From Candidatus Iainarchaeum sp. (GTDB lineage: Archaea; Iainarchaeota; Iainarchaeia; Iainarchaeales; DTGL01): a stretch of 5,005 nucleotides of DNA. Shown piece after piece: positions 1-5,005 of this stretch. The notes beneath the pieces are model-generated. The model was not told the DNA's origin and made no database searches. It saw only the letters and a list, made by a program, of their open reading frames with translations. A program made the position numbers and the translations under genes. The stretch lies in assembly GCA_021161055.1 (NCBI GenBank), contig JAGHBI010000098.1, positions 1-5,005 of the forward strand, given 5' to 3'. The first letter of the stretch is position 1. Every line of letters starts with the position of its first letter.

Positions 1-7
1 GGCTTTG

Positions 8-1711
8 ATGAAGGGAAAAGCACTTCTGGAAAACATTGCAAATATAAGCTCTACTGAATTCTACACGCCCGTGCCAAAGGGCTATAAAGCGGGCAAAACA
101 AAGTACTTGATTATTACCGGTTCTGTTATGAGCGGCATAGGCAAGGGAATGCTCACAAGTTCGCTCTGCAAGCTTTTTGCAAACCGAGATATGAATGTTG
201 AGCCGATGAAGCTCGAAGCCTATCTGAATGTGGATGCCGGCACGCTAAACCCTTTCAGGCATGGTGAAGTATTTGTGCTTGATGATGGTACAGAAACGGA
301 TATGGATCTAGGTTCCTATGAAAGATTCTTGGACAAAAACCTAACCAGAGAGAACTTCATCACAAGCGGTCTGGTGTACAGAACAATAATTGAGAAGGAA
401 AGAAAGGGCGCTTACCTCGGCAGAGATGTGCAATTTATCCCGCATGTTACAGGTGAGATAAAACGGTTTGTAAGGGAGCTCGCTGTGAAGAAAAAGCCAG
501 ATATAATAGTGATAGAAATTGGTGGCACAGTTGGCGACTATGAAAATATGTTTGCTCTGGAAGCCATGCGTGAGCTAATGTATGAGGAAGGCTCGCATAA
601 TGTTTGCTTTCTGAACGCAACTTACATAATAGAGCCTCCCAGTTTGAGCGAACATAAAAGTAAGGCTGCTCAGCTGGGCATAAGAAGGTTGCTTTCGCTG
701 GGAATTCAACCAGATATTATTGTATGCAGGTCACACACACCAATACCGCGCGCGATAAAGGAAAAGATAAGTTTGAACAGCAACGTTCCTGTTGAACGCG
801 TGATTGGTGTAGAGGACATTGACAAAATATATGAACTTCCGCTTGTTTTGAGAAAGAAGCAGCTTGATGAAAAAATACTTGAAGTGCTGAGAGTTGCTAA
901 GAAGTTTAGGCCAAATAATAAAGGGCTTATAGAATGGACGAAGAAGAACCGTGTATCTAAAAAAGCGCCTTGTGTGCGCATAGCACTGGCTGGCAAATAC
1001 ACAAATGTGAAAGACGCTTATATCAGTATATTGAAGGCGCTTGAGCACTGCGAAGGCATACTGAACACACGCATTGAGGTTGGCTGGTTTGATACCGCCG
1101 AGCTTGAGCGAAAACTGAAGAAGCTCAGGCAGCTCGAGAATTATAATGGAGTTATTGTTCCAGGTGGCTTTGGAAGGCGCGGTATAGAGGGCAAGATTAC
1201 TGTTGCGGACTACTGTAGAAAGCGCAATATTCCCTATCTTGGGTTATTCCTAGGCTTTCAGGTTGCTGTTATTGCATTTGCAAGAAGTGTTTGCAAGCTG
1301 AAAGGAGCCAACAGCACCGAGTTTGAGCCCAAATGTAAGCATGCGGTTATAGACCTCCTGCCCGAACAAAAGGAGATAAGCGATTTGGGTGCAACAATGC
1401 GATTAGGCGGCCACGATGTTGAGCTGATACCGGGAACACTGGCACATAAGATTCACGGAAAACAGAGCTTCATAAGAAGACGTTTCAGGCACCGCTATGA
1501 GCTGAACCCAGAATATATAGAAATCCTGCAGAAACATGGCATGGTATTTTCTGGAAAAGCACCTGATAAGCCCGTGATGCAGATTCTGGAACTGCCAAAG
1601 CATAAATTTTATATGGCCTGCCAGTACCACCCAGAGTTCACTTCAAGACCCTTAAAACCGGATCCGCTCTTTTTACACCTTATAAAAGCTGCGAGGCGCA
1701 GAAAATGTTAG
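8..1711 (+). CDS. pyrG: CTP synthase, divergent, with a glutaminase domain lacking the catalytic cysteine
   Basis: CTP synthase aminates UTP to CTP using ATP; nitrogen normally comes from glutamine hydrolysed in a C-terminal class I amidotransferase domain. The 567 residues are close to the family's usual 530-550 plus a roughly 31-residue N-terminal extension. Synthase domain (about 32-300): P-loop-like GSVMSGIGKG (38-47, Lys46), Lys68, HGEVFV (85-90), metal-binding Asp100 in ETDMDLG, YERF (104-107), Glu170 in EIGGTVGD, and the UTP-site lysines/Gln K217, K219, Q222. Glutaminase domain (about 323-567): GGFGRRG (386-392), NSTEF with Glu438, RHRYE (494-498), and HPEF with His541 and Glu543. The nucleophile elbow reads LGLFLGFQ (411-418), so the expected Cys is Phe414. 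ATG at 8 is chosen; an in-frame TTG lies at 5 and the frame is open to the window edge, so a start further upstream cannot be excluded. The family assignment is secure; use of glutamine is doubtful. Confidence 0.95.
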   Translation: MKGKALLENIANISSTEFYTPVPKGYKAGKTKYLIITGSVMSGIGKGMLTSSLCKLFANRDMNVEPMKLEAYLNVDAGTLNPFRHGEVFVLDDGTETDMDLGSYERFLDKNLTRENFITSGLVYRTIIEKERKGAYLGRDVQFIPHVTGEIKRFVRELAVKKKPDIIVIEIGGTVGDYENMFALEAMRELMYEEGSHNVCFLNATYIIEPPSLSEHKSKAAQLGIRRLLSLGIQPDIIVCRSHTPIPRAIKEKISLNSNVPVERVIGVEDIDKIYELPLVLRKKQLDEKILEVLRVAKKFRPNNKGLIEWTKKNRVSKKAPCVRIALAGKYTNVKDAYISILKALEHCEGILNTRIEVGWFDTAELERKLKKLRQLENYNGVIVPGGFGRRGIEGKITVADYCRKRNIPYLGLFLGFQVAVIAFARSVCKLKGANSTEFEPKCKHAVIDLLPEQKEISDLGATMRLGGHDVELIPGTLAHKIHGKQSFIRRRFRHRYELNPEYIEILQKHGMVFSGKAPDKPVMQILELPKHKFYMACQYHPEFTSRPLKPDPLFLHLIKAARRRKC

Positions 1712-2358
1712 GGCAGCTCAGAAGCAAAACAAAACCCCTGGCGTTTACACTTGCCAAACCTTTTGCAGCACTGCATCTGCACCCAAACCTAGTTTCTTTT
1801 TTTGGGATTCCGCTTATTTTAGTTGCAGGCTATTTTATCTACCATTCAAACTACCTGCCCGCTGCAGTTTTCACACTACTGGCAATAACTATGGATTTTA
1901 TAGATGGCGCTGTAGCTGAGCTCACCAAAAAGAAAAGCTATTTTGGTAACTACTTCGAAACGATGATGGATAAATACGTTGAGATGATTCTGCTTGCATC
2001 TTTTGCATTTCACTTTCCTGTTGAAAGCGTGTTTGCGCTTGCATTTTCATTTATGGAGAGCTATGCCAAGCCTCGCGTGGCACTGGTTATAATAACCGAT
2101 AATAGGGATTGGCCTGCGATAGGCGAGCATGCTGACAAATTTGTCCTTATAATCTCCTTCCTCTTCATAGCGGCATTCTTCCCTGTGATTTTGGGGATAG
2201 AAACACTGCGCTTGATGCTCTGGCTTCTGATTATAATGACCCTTATTGGCGGCGCTCAGAGAATGCTCTATGCCAAGAAATTGATAGAGGAAGCGGAGCG
2301 CAAGGGCAAGATACTGCCATATTTAAAAAAAGATGCGGGCCATAAAGCTATAGAGTAA
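1705..2358 (+). CDS. CDP-alcohol phosphatidyltransferase family membrane protein
   Basis: This family transfers a phosphatidyl- or archaetidyl-type group between a CDP-alcohol and a second alcohol in the membrane, making phospholipid head groups or related phosphodiesters. The 217 residues carry the signature with exact family spacing: D64-x2-D67-G68-x2-A71-x9-G81-x3-x-x3-D89. Two conserved positions differ: the Arg after Ala is Glu72, and the third Asp is Glu85. Hydrophobic segments lie at about 29-46, 51-66, 92-110, 138-160 and 165-182, followed by a basic cytoplasmic tail. A GEHADKF motif (about 130-136) resembles a segment of archaeal relatives. The ATG overlaps the pyrG stop by 7 bases and a GAGG at 1693-1696 can serve as ribosome-binding site, so translation is probably coupled to pyrG, whose product CTP feeds CDP-alcohol synthesis. 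The acceptor alcohol (glycerol phosphate, inositol phosphate, serine or other) cannot be read from the sequence. Confidence 0.88.
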   Translation: MLGQLRSKTKPLAFTLAKPFAALHLHPNLVSFFGIPLILVAGYFIYHSNYLPAAVFTLLAITMDFIDGAVAELTKKKSYFGNYFETMMDKYVEMILLASFAFHFPVESVFALAFSFMESYAKPRVALVIITDNRDWPAIGEHADKFVLIISFLFIAAFFPVILGIETLRLMLWLLIIMTLIGGAQRMLYAKKLIEEAERKGKILPYLKKDAGHKAIE

Positions 2359-2373
2359 ACTACTGCTGAAAGA

Positions 2374-2380
2374 AGGTGGT
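2374..2380 (+). promoter_or_regulatory. Ribosome-binding site for the TTG-started tRNA-binding gene
   Basis: AGGTGGT resembles the archaeal GGTGAT Shine-Dalgarno sequence and sits three bases before TTG at 2384. It decides the start: no ATG or GTG exists in this frame between the in-frame stop TAG at 2351-2353 and TTG 2384, and the conserved fold begins immediately afterwards (ISFQEFQKIDLRV). Confidence 0.7.
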
Positions 2381-2383
2381 TTT

Positions 2384-2707
2384 TTGATAAGCTTTCAGGA
2401 GTTTCAAAAGATTGATTTGAGGGTTGCAAAAATTGCAGAGGTTGAGGATATCCCAGGCAAAGATAAACTCTACAAAATAAAAATAGACCTTGGCGATGAA
2501 CAAAAGCAGATAGTTGCAGGGATAAAGCCTTTCTACACAAAGGATAACCTCATAGGCAAAAACGTTGTTGTTGTAGCAAACCTGGAGCCAGCAACCATAG
2601 CAGGCGTAAAAAGCGAGTGCATGCTTTTAGCAGCTAAAGATGTAAATGGAAACTACACGCTGGTTACGGTAGAATCCGAAGTTAAGCCAGGGACCAAGGT
2701 TGAGTAG
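2384..2707 (+). CDS. Stand-alone tRNA-binding (OB-fold) protein, MetRS beta-subunit/CsaA type
   Basis: The 107 residues are one tRNA-binding OB-fold domain of the kind found at the C terminus of many methionyl-tRNA synthetases, in Arc1p/EMAPII and in CsaA. Family features in order: FQKIDLRVAKI near the N terminus, KLYKIKIDLG (about 29-38), the QIVAGI segment (about 42-47), GKNVVVVANLEPATIAGVKS (about 58-77) and MLLAAKD. In several archaea this domain is encoded apart from the catalytic MetRS chain and acts as its beta subunit, raising tRNA affinity in the cytoplasm. The usual SxGM before LLAA is SECM here, a small departure. The start is TTG at 2384 (read as Met), supported by AGGTGGT three bases upstream. 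It follows the CDP-alcohol transferase by 25 bases and is probably in the same operon. MetRS beta is preferred, but a CsaA-like chaperone or another tRNA-binding factor is possible; no MetRS catalytic gene lies in the window. Confidence 0.85.
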   Translation: MISFQEFQKIDLRVAKIAEVEDIPGKDKLYKIKIDLGDEQKQIVAGIKPFYTKDNLIGKNVVVVANLEPATIAGVKSECMLLAAKDVNGNYTLVTVESEVKPGTKVE

Positions 2708-3856
2708 TCAGAGCATAGTTGCAATCATATATATGGAAAGGAACGTTGCGATAGTCGAGGCTGCATTAACAACAGCAGTAACAACAAGCGCATGCGTGAA
2801 ACGATTTTTGCTGAGCATACCCAGAGAATCTATATTCGATATTTCCTCAAAGTCCTTTATGCGTGGCGGTCTTACCTTTGCTTCCACCATGCCTGCAAAC
2901 CAGCCTGCTGCGAACGCAGGGTGCAGCGACGTGAAAGGAGCTGCACAGAATGCAGCAACTATACTCTTCCAGTGAGCCTTTACGAGGATGGCACCTAATG
3001 CAGCAAAGAGCGCATTTATTGCAAACCATATTAGGAATGCTTTAAGTGCAAATTCAGGACCTCTGATGTATACACCAAAAGCGATTATGGAAATTAGAGC
3101 AAGCGGCAGAATAACTTTAAGCAGCAAACTATAATTGCGCGGTTTTTCAACATATTCAAGTTCTCGAATATTGGCATCCTTGCCAAGGTTTTTCTTGATG
3201 CCTGCAACATGCCCGGCACCGATAACCGCAAGCACCTTTTTTGCGTTTAGTTTGGATATTTTACTTGCTATATATTTATCGCGCTCGTCCACAAGAACCT
3301 GTTTTATTGAGGGAAATTCTCTGGAGAGCTCCTCTATAACTGCACTTAATACATCCGCATTCTTCAGCTCTTCAACCTTATCTTTTGTAACCTTTTCCCC
3401 AAATCCAAACGCATAAAGCAATAATTCAAAAAGGAGCTTTGCTTTTTCAAGGAAGCCCATTTTGGAAAGGGCGCGTTTCATTGTGATTGTGATATCACGA
3501 TCAACAAGCGCTAGCGGAATATCATACCTAGCTGCGAGTTCTGCTGCTGCAAGCATCTCGCTCCCCGGTTTGACTCCGAGCTCTTTGCCTATTTTCCTCT
3601 GCATGCCTGCAAGAATTAAATTGAAGAGCAAGAGATATGTTTTACCTGTTTTTATGATGGAAAATATATCGGTTTCGCGCCATTTGCTTTCTTTGGCAAG
3701 CTGTTCAAACCTTGCTTTATCGAGCTCTAAAGCGATACAATCCGGTTTTTCTTCCTCTATGAGCTGCTTCACCTGTTCGATACTTTCCTCGCTCACGTGG
3801 GCTGTGCCGAGGAGAATCACTTCCTTATCTGCCAGCTTTATTCGCTCAACATTCAT
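2708..3856 (-). CDS. TraB/PrgY family protein with C-terminal membrane domain
   Basis: TraB/PrgY proteins share a fold with the TIKI/EreA/ChaN group; in Enterococcus they limit peptide pheromone activity, while the archaeal members have no settled function. The soluble N-terminal part (about 1-235 of 382) has LLGTAHVS (15-22, His20), IALELD followed by Arg49, LVDRDITITMKRA (117-129) and VIGAGHVAGI (211-220, His216), all family hallmarks with conserved His, Asp, Glu and Arg that may form a metal or catalytic site. The C-terminal half has hydrophobic segments at about 244-264, 270-292, 298-323 and 354-380, with the conserved loop PFTSLHPAFAAGWFAG (307-322) and VEAKVRPPRI. ATG at 3856 is chosen because it starts the fold directly and has GTGATC three bases upstream; the frame is open to 3943, but that part overlaps the PHP gene and lacks family similarity. 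It is the last gene of the minus-strand unit. The family call is firm; the substrate is unknown. Confidence 0.92.
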   Translation of the reverse strand: MNVERIKLADKEVILLGTAHVSEESIEQVKQLIEEEKPDCIALELDKARFEQLAKESKWRETDIFSIIKTGKTYLLLFNLILAGMQRKIGKELGVKPGSEMLAAAELAARYDIPLALVDRDITITMKRALSKMGFLEKAKLLFELLLYAFGFGEKVTKDKVEELKNADVLSAVIEELSREFPSIKQVLVDERDKYIASKISKLNAKKVLAVIGAGHVAGIKKNLGKDANIRELEYVEKPRNYSLLLKVILPLALISIIAFGVYIRGPEFALKAFLIWFAINALFAALGAILVKAHWKSIVAAFCAAPFTSLHPAFAAGWFAGMVEAKVRPPRIKDFEEISNIDSLGMLSKNRFTHALVVTAVVNAASTIATFLSIYMIATML

Positions 3857-3859
3857 AAA

Positions 3860-3865
3860 GATCAC
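3860..3865 (-). promoter_or_regulatory. Ribosome-binding site for the TraB-family gene
   Basis: On the minus strand GTGATC precedes ATG 3856 by three bases and can pair with GAUCAC near the archaeal 16S rRNA 3' end. It overlaps the TGA stop of the PHP gene (3864-3862), which suggests translational coupling. It supports the shorter TraB start over any start up to 3943. Confidence 0.7.
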
Positions 3866-4530
3866 TGCCTGAAAAACCCCAGTTTTGCAAGCTGTGTGTA
3901 AAGATGCACAATCTTGCTGCTTGGCTTGCCCCAGTAGGAACATTTTTTAGCCAATATTTTTTTTCTGGCTTCTTCTAAAGAGCTCGCATCAATTATCATA
4001 AAAGCATTTCCAAGCTCGTTGGCAAAGTGGGCATCGGTGCCTGCTGTAAAAGGCATATTATTTCTATCGGCAAACTCCTTCGCTTTTTTATTGGCTGCGG
4101 AAAAATAACAACGACTGTTAAAAACTTCAATAGCATCAACCTTTTTCCTTATCTGCTCGAGCATTGTAAAGCCCTTGAAAAAAGGTTTTCGCAACACATC
4201 GAATGGATGCGCAACTGAAATCATTGCCTGCTGCTCGTGCAAGCGATCAATCACCTCAAAAATACTGCCCGGAGCGATTTCCTCATTCATAAAGAGCCCT
4301 AAAAGCTCGCCAACAAGCTTGGCATTATGGTAGACCTTTATTTCCTCGCCCTTTATAAAAGGCAGACTGTACTTTTTAGAAAAATGTTCTGCTTCCTTCC
4401 AAGGTTTTGCTGTATTATGCTCGGTTATCGCAGGCACTATTCCTTTTGTTTTATATATTTTAAAAATTTCATTTACACGCAAGCTCCCATGCCCTGAATA
4501 AACTGTGTGAACATGCATATCTATAAGCAA
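3862..4530 (-). CDS. PHP-domain metal-dependent phosphoesterase
   Basis: PHP-domain proteins bind up to three metal ions and hydrolyse phosphoesters; small stand-alone members include nucleotide phosphatases and RNA-processing enzymes. The 222 residues are essentially all PHP domain with every metal-ligand motif present: DMHVHT (His6, His8), TEHN (Glu37, His38), GEEI (Glu62/Glu63), VAHPF (His108), EVFN (135-138) and TAGTDAH (Asp166, His168), so it should be active. The C-terminal tail after about 185 is basic and probably helical. The start is TTG at 4530, read as Met: it lies three bases after AGGTGAT and two codons before the conserved IDMHVHT. The frame is open to 4569, but the added residues would overlap the preceding gene's end and lack family similarity. 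Gaps are 4 bases to the upstream YbaK-like gene and 5 bases to the downstream TraB gene. Substrate (nucleotide, RNA end or sugar phosphate) cannot be told; a histidinol-phosphatase role is unsupported because no histidine genes are nearby. Confidence 0.9.
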   Translation of the reverse strand: MLIDMHVHTVYSGHGSLRVNEIFKIYKTKGIVPAITEHNTAKPWKEAEHFSKKYSLPFIKGEEIKVYHNAKLVGELLGLFMNEEIAPGSIFEVIDRLHEQQAMISVAHPFDVLRKPFFKGFTMLEQIRKKVDAIEVFNSRCYFSAANKKAKEFADRNNMPFTAGTDAHFANELGNAFMIIDASSLEEARKKILAKKCSYWGKPSSKIVHLYTQLAKLGFFRQ

Positions 4531-4533
4531 ACA

Positions 4534-4540
4534 ATCACCT
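4534..4540 (-). promoter_or_regulatory. Ribosome-binding site for the TTG-started PHP gene
   Basis: On the minus strand AGGTGAT matches the archaeal Shine-Dalgarno consensus and sits three bases before TTG 4530. It overlaps the TGA stop of the YbaK-like gene (4537-4535), as at the PHP/TraB junction. It is the main reason for choosing TTG 4530 over starts up to 4569. Confidence 0.75.
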
Positions 4541-4948
4541 TGTAATATCGCAAACAACACATTCTTCATTCGCTTCTATTATCTCTGCTGGAGTTATTAC
4601 AAGTGTTGTTTCCTCATCCACAGGTATGTAGAGCTTCTCCTTCTTCGCTGCCTTTTCATCAAGAAGAACTATCACACCGTAAATTGAGATTGCTGGCAGA
4701 TAATCCTTCTTATAACCTGTAACATGAAACGCCTCCCTAACGCTTGGTTCTCGCAACGTTTCATTACGGAAAAGTTTATGGACCTTTTCCATATCTATGC
4801 TGTCTTTGCACAAGTGCACAAGAAGCAATGGCTTTAGCGTAGAAGGCTCGCGCATTATAAGCTCGCATTTAGCCGAACTGGAATTCACTATTGCTTTCTT
4901 AACAAGCTTTGCCTTGAGCCCATTTATCTCAATGAAATCCTCGAGCAT
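4535..4948 (-). CDS. YbaK/aminoacyl-tRNA deacylase-like protein, compact form
   Basis: The protein resembles the YbaK/ProX/INS family, which removes wrongly attached amino acids from tRNA (for example Cys or Ala from tRNA-Pro). Of 137 residues, AKCELIMRE (26-34) fits the strand holding the family's essential Lys (Lys27 here), LLLVHLCKDSIDMEKVHKLF (41-60) fits the following strand and helix, and LREPSVREAFHVTGY (65-79) fits the segment leading to the conserved Gly-Tyr turn. SIYGVIVLLDE (88-98) and a final LVITPAEII (116-124) complete the fold. Typical members have about 155 residues; the helix between the first strand and the Lys strand appears missing. ATG 4948 has no Shine-Dalgarno sequence, consistent with a leaderless first gene. 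It is followed after 4 bases by the PHP gene. The assignment rests on motif pattern alone; an active deacylase or a non-catalytic relative are both possible. Confidence 0.68.
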   Translation of the reverse strand: MLEDFIEINGLKAKLVKKAIVNSSSAKCELIMREPSTLKPLLLVHLCKDSIDMEKVHKLFRNETLREPSVREAFHVTGYKKDYLPAISIYGVIVLLDEKAAKKEKLYIPVDEETTLVITPAEIIEANEECVVCDITR

Positions 4949-4959
4949 AAGTAAAGTAG

Positions 4960-4981
4960 TAATATAATAAAGAAATAAAAA
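4960..4981 (-). promoter_or_regulatory. Possible promoter (TATA-like AT-rich block) of the YbaK-PHP-TraB unit
   Basis: On the minus strand, 4981-4960 is almost pure A/T. TTTTTATTT (4981-4973) is centred about 28 bases before ATG 4948, the distance expected for an archaeal TATA box serving a leaderless transcript that starts at or next to the ATG; a second TATTATAT-like stretch lies closer. No Shine-Dalgarno sequence precedes the ATG, which fits leaderless initiation. No clear purine-rich BRE is seen upstream. The same AT block could serve a divergent plus-strand gene beyond the window. Confidence 0.35.
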
Positions 4982-5005
4982 GGGTGAAGGAGCACGCTCA
5001 ACTAC

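Noticed and set aside
706..1048. Two minus-strand reading frames of about 100 codons inside pyrG
   Set aside because: They are antisense to a clearly conserved coding region and resemble no family.
1247..1249. Reading the Cys-less CTP synthase as a pseudogene
   Set aside because: The frame is intact over 567 codons, all other catalytic motifs are preserved and the downstream gene is translationally coupled, so a functional protein with altered chemistry is more likely.
2700..3872. Several plus-strand reading frames of 60-136 codons across 2700-3872
   Set aside because: They are antisense to the TraB-family gene, show serine/phenylalanine-rich shadow composition, have no ribosome sites and match no recognisable family.
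3857..3943. A longer N-terminus for the TraB-family gene, starting at 3943 and adding 29 residues
   Set aside because: The added part overlaps the end of the PHP gene and lacks family similarity, while ATG 3856 has GTGATC three bases upstream and starts directly on the conserved fold.
4449..4471. AT-rich near-palindrome (TTATATATTTTAAAAATTT) as an internal promoter
   Set aside because: It lies inside the PHP coding region and simply encodes the lysine/isoleucine/phenylalanine-rich stretch around residues 21-29; no start at a suitable distance follows.
3862..4530. Histidinol phosphatase (HisK-type) as the PHP protein's function
   Set aside because: The PHP motifs are shared by many families, the protein is shorter than typical histidinol phosphatases, and no histidine-pathway gene is nearby.
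4531..4569. A longer PHP protein starting at 4569
   Set aside because: The extra 13 residues overlap the 3' end of the YbaK-like gene and precede the normal PHP start; AGGTGAT points to TTG 4530.

Overview
The window looks archaeal, most likely from a small-genome, gene-dense lineage such as a DPANN member or a relative; that placement is an inference. Pointers are ribosome-binding sites of the GGTGAT type (matching the archaeal 16S 3' end), TTG starts, a euryarchaeal-style TraB/PrgY membrane protein, a stand-alone MetRS-beta-like tRNA-binding protein, and a strongly divergent CTP synthase. Base composition is moderate and nearly all the DNA is coding.

Six genes form two convergent blocks. 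Plus strand, left to right: CTP synthase (pyrG, 8-1711), an integral-membrane CDP-alcohol phosphatidyltransferase whose start overlaps the pyrG stop (1705-2358), and a tRNA-binding-domain protein (2384-2707, TTG start). Minus strand, in transcription order: a YbaK/aminoacyl-tRNA-deacylase-like protein (4948-4535), a PHP-domain metal-dependent phosphoesterase (4530-3862, TTG start), and a TraB/PrgY-family protein with a C-terminal membrane domain (3856-2708). The minus-strand genes are 4 and 5 bases apart and look like one transcription unit. The two blocks meet tail to tail with no base between their stop codons (2707/2708).

The plus-strand block makes metabolic sense: CTP synthase supplies the nucleotide that activates lipid precursors as CDP-alcohols, and the adjacent membrane enzyme uses such a CDP-alcohol. 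The minus-strand block joins three putative hydrolases of unclear substrate.

The most notable observation is that the CTP synthase keeps its whole glutaminase domain, including the His and Glu of the triad and the oxyanion-loop glycines, but the nucleophilic cysteine is replaced by phenylalanine (LGLFLGFQ where LGICLGMQ is expected). The CDP-alcohol transferase also departs from its family signature at two conserved positions. No RNA genes, mobile elements, CRISPR arrays or long repeats were seen. The only non-coding stretches are 25 bases before the tRNA-binding gene and 57 bases at the right edge.
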